This document shows positions 61,155-64,000 of a stretch of DNA of 64,000 bases, in pieces. This stretch comes from Cylindrospermum stagnale PCC 7417 (lineage in GTDB: Bacteria; Cyanobacteriota; Cyanobacteriia; Cyanobacteriales; Nostocaceae): assembly GCF_000317535.1 (NCBI RefSeq), contig NC_019757.1:409001-473000 (forward strand), in the 5' to 3' direction. The notes under the pieces are model-generated. The model ran no database searches and was not told the origin of the DNA. It saw only the letters and a program-made list of their open reading frames with translations. The position numbers and the translations under genes were made by a program. How positions within the stretch are numbered: the first letter of the stretch is position 1; every line of letters starts with the position of its first letter.

Positions 61155-62312
61155 TCACAAACGGGAAATTAACTCAGATAGGGTAGATGCCATAGCCTCT
61201 AAGCTATATTTCTCTACACATCTTTCTCTAGCCATTCTGCCTCGCTTATCGGCTTGCTCTAAATCCGCAAATATCAGTTGAATTTGTGAGGCAATTTGTT
61301 CGGGACAACCAGGATCAACTAGATAACCAGTTTCTGCTAAAATTTCGGGAATGTCTCCCACTCGCGTTGATAACACAGGTTTAGCCATTGCCATTCCATC
61401 TGTCAACTTTAGAGGAAATTGGGCGCGAGCAATCACATTATCTCGCTGGGGAACAACCACGACGTGAGCAGCTGCTACAACCTCAGGCATAACCTCCACA
61501 GGACACTTTGGTAATTTGATAATCCAACGTCCCCATTTTTCAATCAGCCGATCATCATAATCATCGTAAGGACTACCACCAACAATTACTAATCTTAAAT
61601 CTTGCTGATTCAACTGATCTAACGCTATTAAAACATCTTCAACCCCCTTGTGAGGTCTTGGTGCACCAGGAAACATGAGAATTCGATACTTCGCTAGACC
61701 ATAACGCTCTCTGCTGATCTCTGGGTTATATTTCTCAGGGTTAAACATGGCAATATCTTTGCCATTAGGCACATAAACACCGCCAAAGCGGTCTTGAAGA
61801 AACTGAGTATCTATCGTTATTCCATTGGCACGAGATACTAAATTTTCCATCCACTGGAGATAAAGTGGATGATCGGGAAATCTCAATACACCATCCTGCT
61901 TAATAATGTCCCTGGCAAACTGCTTCAGACTGGGACGATACTTCCATTCAAAACCTCCATGCCAGCTAAGTTCCCAGTCGTCCATATCTAAAAGTAAAGG
62001 ACGACGGCTGGCTAATTTATGCAGTAGAGACACACCAAAACTTGTCGGCTTAGGTTTGATGGCATAAATAATATCGCCATCTAGTTTTTGCCAAAGCTTT
62101 TTAGCTGATGTAAAAAACTCAGGATAGTTTTTGCCATCAACAGCTGATACTGGTATGCCTACAGGAGGAATAGCGTACAATTCCTGACCAAATAAAAAGC
62201 CTACAACCTCTACGTCATAATCAATTTTTTTTAGGACTTGAGCGAGTAAAAAGGCTCGAACTGAGCCTCCTCCAGACAAGTCACTCACAACTAACGAAAC
62301 TTTGCCTTTCAT
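61155..62312 (-). CDS. GT4 family glycosyltransferase
   Basis: 385 residues, GT-B fold: VSLVVSDLSGGGSVRAFLLAQ at the start (Gly-rich acceptor loop), YVPNGKDIAMFNP (~175), LMFPGAPRPHKGVEDVLIAL (~208), IVGGSPYDDYDDRL, and AHVVVVPQRDNVIARAQFPLKL then MAMAKPVLSTRVGDIPEIL, where the usual E-x7-E is relaxed. Sugar transferase for the polymer; its divergent donor site makes the donor uncertain. It is 12 bp downstream of the GT2 gene at 62325 and ~210 bp from the ABC exporter. Confidence 0.87.
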   Translation of the reverse strand: MKGKVSLVVSDLSGGGSVRAFLLAQVLKKIDYDVEVVGFLFGQELYAIPPVGIPVSAVDGKNYPEFFTSAKKLWQKLDGDIIYAIKPKPTSFGVSLLHKLASRRPLLLDMDDWELSWHGGFEWKYRPSLKQFARDIIKQDGVLRFPDHPLYLQWMENLVSRANGITIDTQFLQDRFGGVYVPNGKDIAMFNPEKYNPEISRERYGLAKYRILMFPGAPRPHKGVEDVLIALDQLNQQDLRLVIVGGSPYDDYDDRLIEKWGRWIIKLPKCPVEVMPEVVAAAHVVVVPQRDNVIARAQFPLKLTDGMAMAKPVLSTRVGDIPEILAETGYLVDPGCPEQIASQIQLIFADLEQADKRGRMARERCVEKYSLEAMASTLSELISRL

Positions 62313-62324
62313 ATATTAGTTGCT

Positions 62325-63368
62325 TTAATCACTGCTGATATAACTGTTATTTGGTTTTTTGAAAAAGTTGCTGAAGTGGGAAAAAATAGATATGATTTTT
62401 TGAGAGCGCGGGCCTCGGTATTTTTCATACAGTACAAAACTGGGAATAATTAGCCTAGTTTGATAAATAAACTTGAGTACAGAGCGATGATTAATCTTGA
62501 TTTTTTTATTTAACATGTACAAAGGAGGGGAAAATATTTTAATTAGCCGAGCAAAATTTTCAGATTCTTTTTCTCTAATTGCTTCTTTAATTAAAAAATC
62601 TATCCCTACTTGGCATAAAGAAATCAAATCCTGATGCTTGGTGCACACCGTCTCGTAGAACAAAATATAATAACCTTTCATGTAAGGCCAGTTATTAGTT
62701 CTATTAGACTGATGTTTTGTATAATATGCTCCAATTAACGGGGTGTATACAAAATTCGCCCCTAAAAGTAAAAGGTCTAATGTAAAATCTCTATCTTGCA
62801 GAGCTTTCAGCCTCTCGTCAAATAACTTTTTATTGAGAATATCTCTACTCATCAATAGACATTGCTGAAGTAAAGGAAATGGTGAATCAGCTAAAAAATC
62901 AGGGATGAGTAATCGCTCTATCAATTGGTCTCTTGATAAAGAATTAACTATATTTTCTTGTCTGTTGATAATTTGTTGTTCTCTGTCTATGAACACCCGT
63001 TCATAATCTGTATAAAAAACAGTGTTGTCTTCGTCATGCAAGTCACTTAGATGATCTAATTGAAATTTTATTTTATTTTCGTGAATCCAATCGTCTCCAT
63101 CTAAAAACTGAATCCACTTGCCTTGTGCCTGTTTAACGCCATAATTACGACTTGAAGACACTCCGCCATTTTCTTTATAGAAGTAGCTTACTCTTGAATC
63201 TAGATTCATTAATTGCTTTGCAACTTCTTGAGTGTTATCAGTAGAGCCATCATCTACCATGATACATTCAAGGTCAGTAAACGTTTGTGATAGTACGCTT
63301 TTAACTGAGCGTTCTAGGTAGCTAGCTTGATTAAAACAGGTAACAATAATCGTAACAAGTGGAGTCAT
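62325..63368 (-). CDS. GT2 family glycosyltransferase
   Basis: 347 residues, GT-A fold: VTIIVTCFNQASYLERSVKSVL, CIMVDDGSTDNTQEVAKQL (~35), GGVSSSRNYGVKQAQGKWIQFLDGDDWIHENKI with metal-binding D-G-D (~90), then ERLLIPDFLADSPF and ALQDRDFTLDLLLLG. The C-terminal ~100 residues are helical and basic. First gene of the minus-strand polysaccharide cluster, so its promoter should lie in the ~450 bp upstream. Confidence 0.9.
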   Translation of the reverse strand: MTPLVTIIVTCFNQASYLERSVKSVLSQTFTDLECIMVDDGSTDNTQEVAKQLMNLDSRVSYFYKENGGVSSSRNYGVKQAQGKWIQFLDGDDWIHENKIKFQLDHLSDLHDEDNTVFYTDYERVFIDREQQIINRQENIVNSLSRDQLIERLLIPDFLADSPFPLLQQCLLMSRDILNKKLFDERLKALQDRDFTLDLLLLGANFVYTPLIGAYYTKHQSNRTNNWPYMKGYYILFYETVCTKHQDLISLCQVGIDFLIKEAIREKESENFARLIKIFSPPLYMLNKKIKINHRSVLKFIYQTRLIIPSFVLYEKYRGPRSQKIISIFSHFSNFFKKPNNSYISSD

Positions 63369-63815
63369 TGATTAAACACTCTTCTTGTTGAGAAGGTACA
63401 GATAAGCAATTGAAAATTCAGGCAGGAGAAAATCAAGTACTAGGAAAACAAAATAAGCTAAGTCGGCATCTCAATTGAGATGTTGGGATATTTGGTGGTA
63501 AAAATCAAGGCTGACTCTTGTTTACAAAACTTAGTCGGTGTTATTATTAAGTAACTAATGCTTGCTCAACTACGAAATGGTTTTAACATAAGTTGTTTCT
63601 TACTTTTAAAGTTGCAAATAAATGCCAATGATGAATCAAGATTTAATTTGTGATCAAATATGGTAAAGCGGGTATTTTTATTTACCCTGAGAGCAAAAGC
63701 TGCAATAAAAGCCTAAATAAAGTTAACGCCATATTGGCAAGTTCGTCTAGCGAAATTCCACGTAGAAAATATATCTATTAATACAAAATGTATACTTATA
63801 AGGAAGGCAAAGGTG
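63369..63815. promoter_or_regulatory. Divergent intergenic region with a 16-bp palindrome
   Basis: About 450 bp between the minus-strand GT2 gene and the plus-strand GloB-like gene. It contains the perfect palindrome CATCTCAATTGAGATG at 63467-63482, about 100 bp upstream of the GT2 start, which could bind a dimeric regulator. No gene is seen; the rest is AT-rich. Confidence 0.5.
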
Positions 63816-64000
63816 ATGCAGGTAATCCGTCTTGAGGCACTCTCAGACAACTATATATTTTTACTGCACGATGCACAGGAAAATATCGCTGCTGTTGTCG
63901 ATCCAGCGGTGGCTGAACCAGTCTTAAAGCAACTTGCACAACTAAAAGCTGAGTTGGTGGCAATTTTGAACACCCATCATCATCACGATCATGTGGGTGG
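63816..64000 (+). CDS. gloB: Hydroxyacylglutathione hydrolase (glyoxalase II), 5' part
   Basis: The ATG at 63816 follows AAGGAAGGCAAAGG. The visible 61 residues read [19 protein letters not shown], then [13 protein letters not shown] and [14 protein letters not shown], the metallo-beta-lactamase THxHxDH motif in the arrangement of GloB. The enzyme hydrolyses S-lactoylglutathione to lactate and glutathione using a dinuclear metal site. The gene runs off the window end. The in-frame GTG three bases upstream is less likely as the start. Confidence 0.9.
   Translation, partial: MQVIRLEALSDNYIFLLHDAQENIAAVVDPAVAEPVLKQLAQLKAELVAILNTHHHHDHVG

Overview
The window comes from a filamentous, heterocyst-type cyanobacterium, most likely Nostoc or a close relative. 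Evidence: abundant HIP1 octamers (GCGATCGC), a photosystem II D2 gene, heptanucleotide short tandem repeats (TTGACTA, GGGGATT, GGTAATT, GGGCATT), many small dispersed repeats and MITE-like elements, a HetZ-related regulator, an SLH/OprB porin and several families largely confined to cyanobacteria. No phage, plasmid, rRNA or CRISPR locus is visible. One tRNA (Asn, GTT) is present.

Layout. 1-14 kb is mostly chromosomal housekeeping: a 5'-truncated HetZ-related regulator, a PilB/GspE-like protein without the ATPase core, a Crp/Fnr regulator, an M61 peptidase, ComB, a BlaI/M56 pair, a STAND-type ATPase beside a remnant of a second one, a frameshifted aminotransferase pseudogene, tRNA-Asn, a NYN-domain protein and an ECF-type ABC ATPase behind a UPF0367 gene. 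14-27 kb holds a stand-alone psbD, a terminator-bounded structured RNA that also carries a tiny ORF with a perfect Shine-Dalgarno, a pterin dehydratase, an outer-membrane porin, an Rrf2 regulator next to cysK, a DnaJ-domain protein, a SMEK-like gene broken by one in-frame stop, a tandem PTPS/QueD fusion, a coupled PrsW protease/methyltransferase pair and a DUF3352 protein. 27-37 kb has an M1 aminopeptidase, a PEP-CTERM protein and a 1768-residue secreted repeat protein (DUF4347, 13 LVIVD repeats, cadherin-like, 7 PD40-like repeats, RTX-like end).

37.3-51.7 kb (plus strand) and 54.5-63.4 kb (minus strand) form an extracellular polysaccharide region: about a dozen glycosyltransferases (GT2, GT4, GT14-, GT10- and GT8-like), a Wzc-type co-polymerase/tyrosine kinase, a Wzy polymerase, a Wzx-like flippase, an acyltransferase, a methyltransferase and an MsbA-like ABC exporter. 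The two halves converge on an ABC1-family kinase and a small membrane protein. Together they could assemble repeat units, decorate them, flip and polymerise them; the initiating phosphoglycosyltransferase and the outer-membrane Wza-type exporter are not in the window. The window ends in the start of a GloB-like gene.

Most unusual observations: an ABC exporter with two tandem C-terminal histidine-kinase dimerisation-like hairpins, the second lacking the phospho-acceptor His; the structured RNA/leader after psbD; an exact 26-bp HIP1-associated insertion that frameshifts the aminotransferase; a 94-bp MITE with perfect ends and 5-bp target duplication nested in another repeat whose uninterrupted copy also lies in the window; and a SMEK-like gene with exactly one premature stop. 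Family assignments come from reading motifs, not from database searches.
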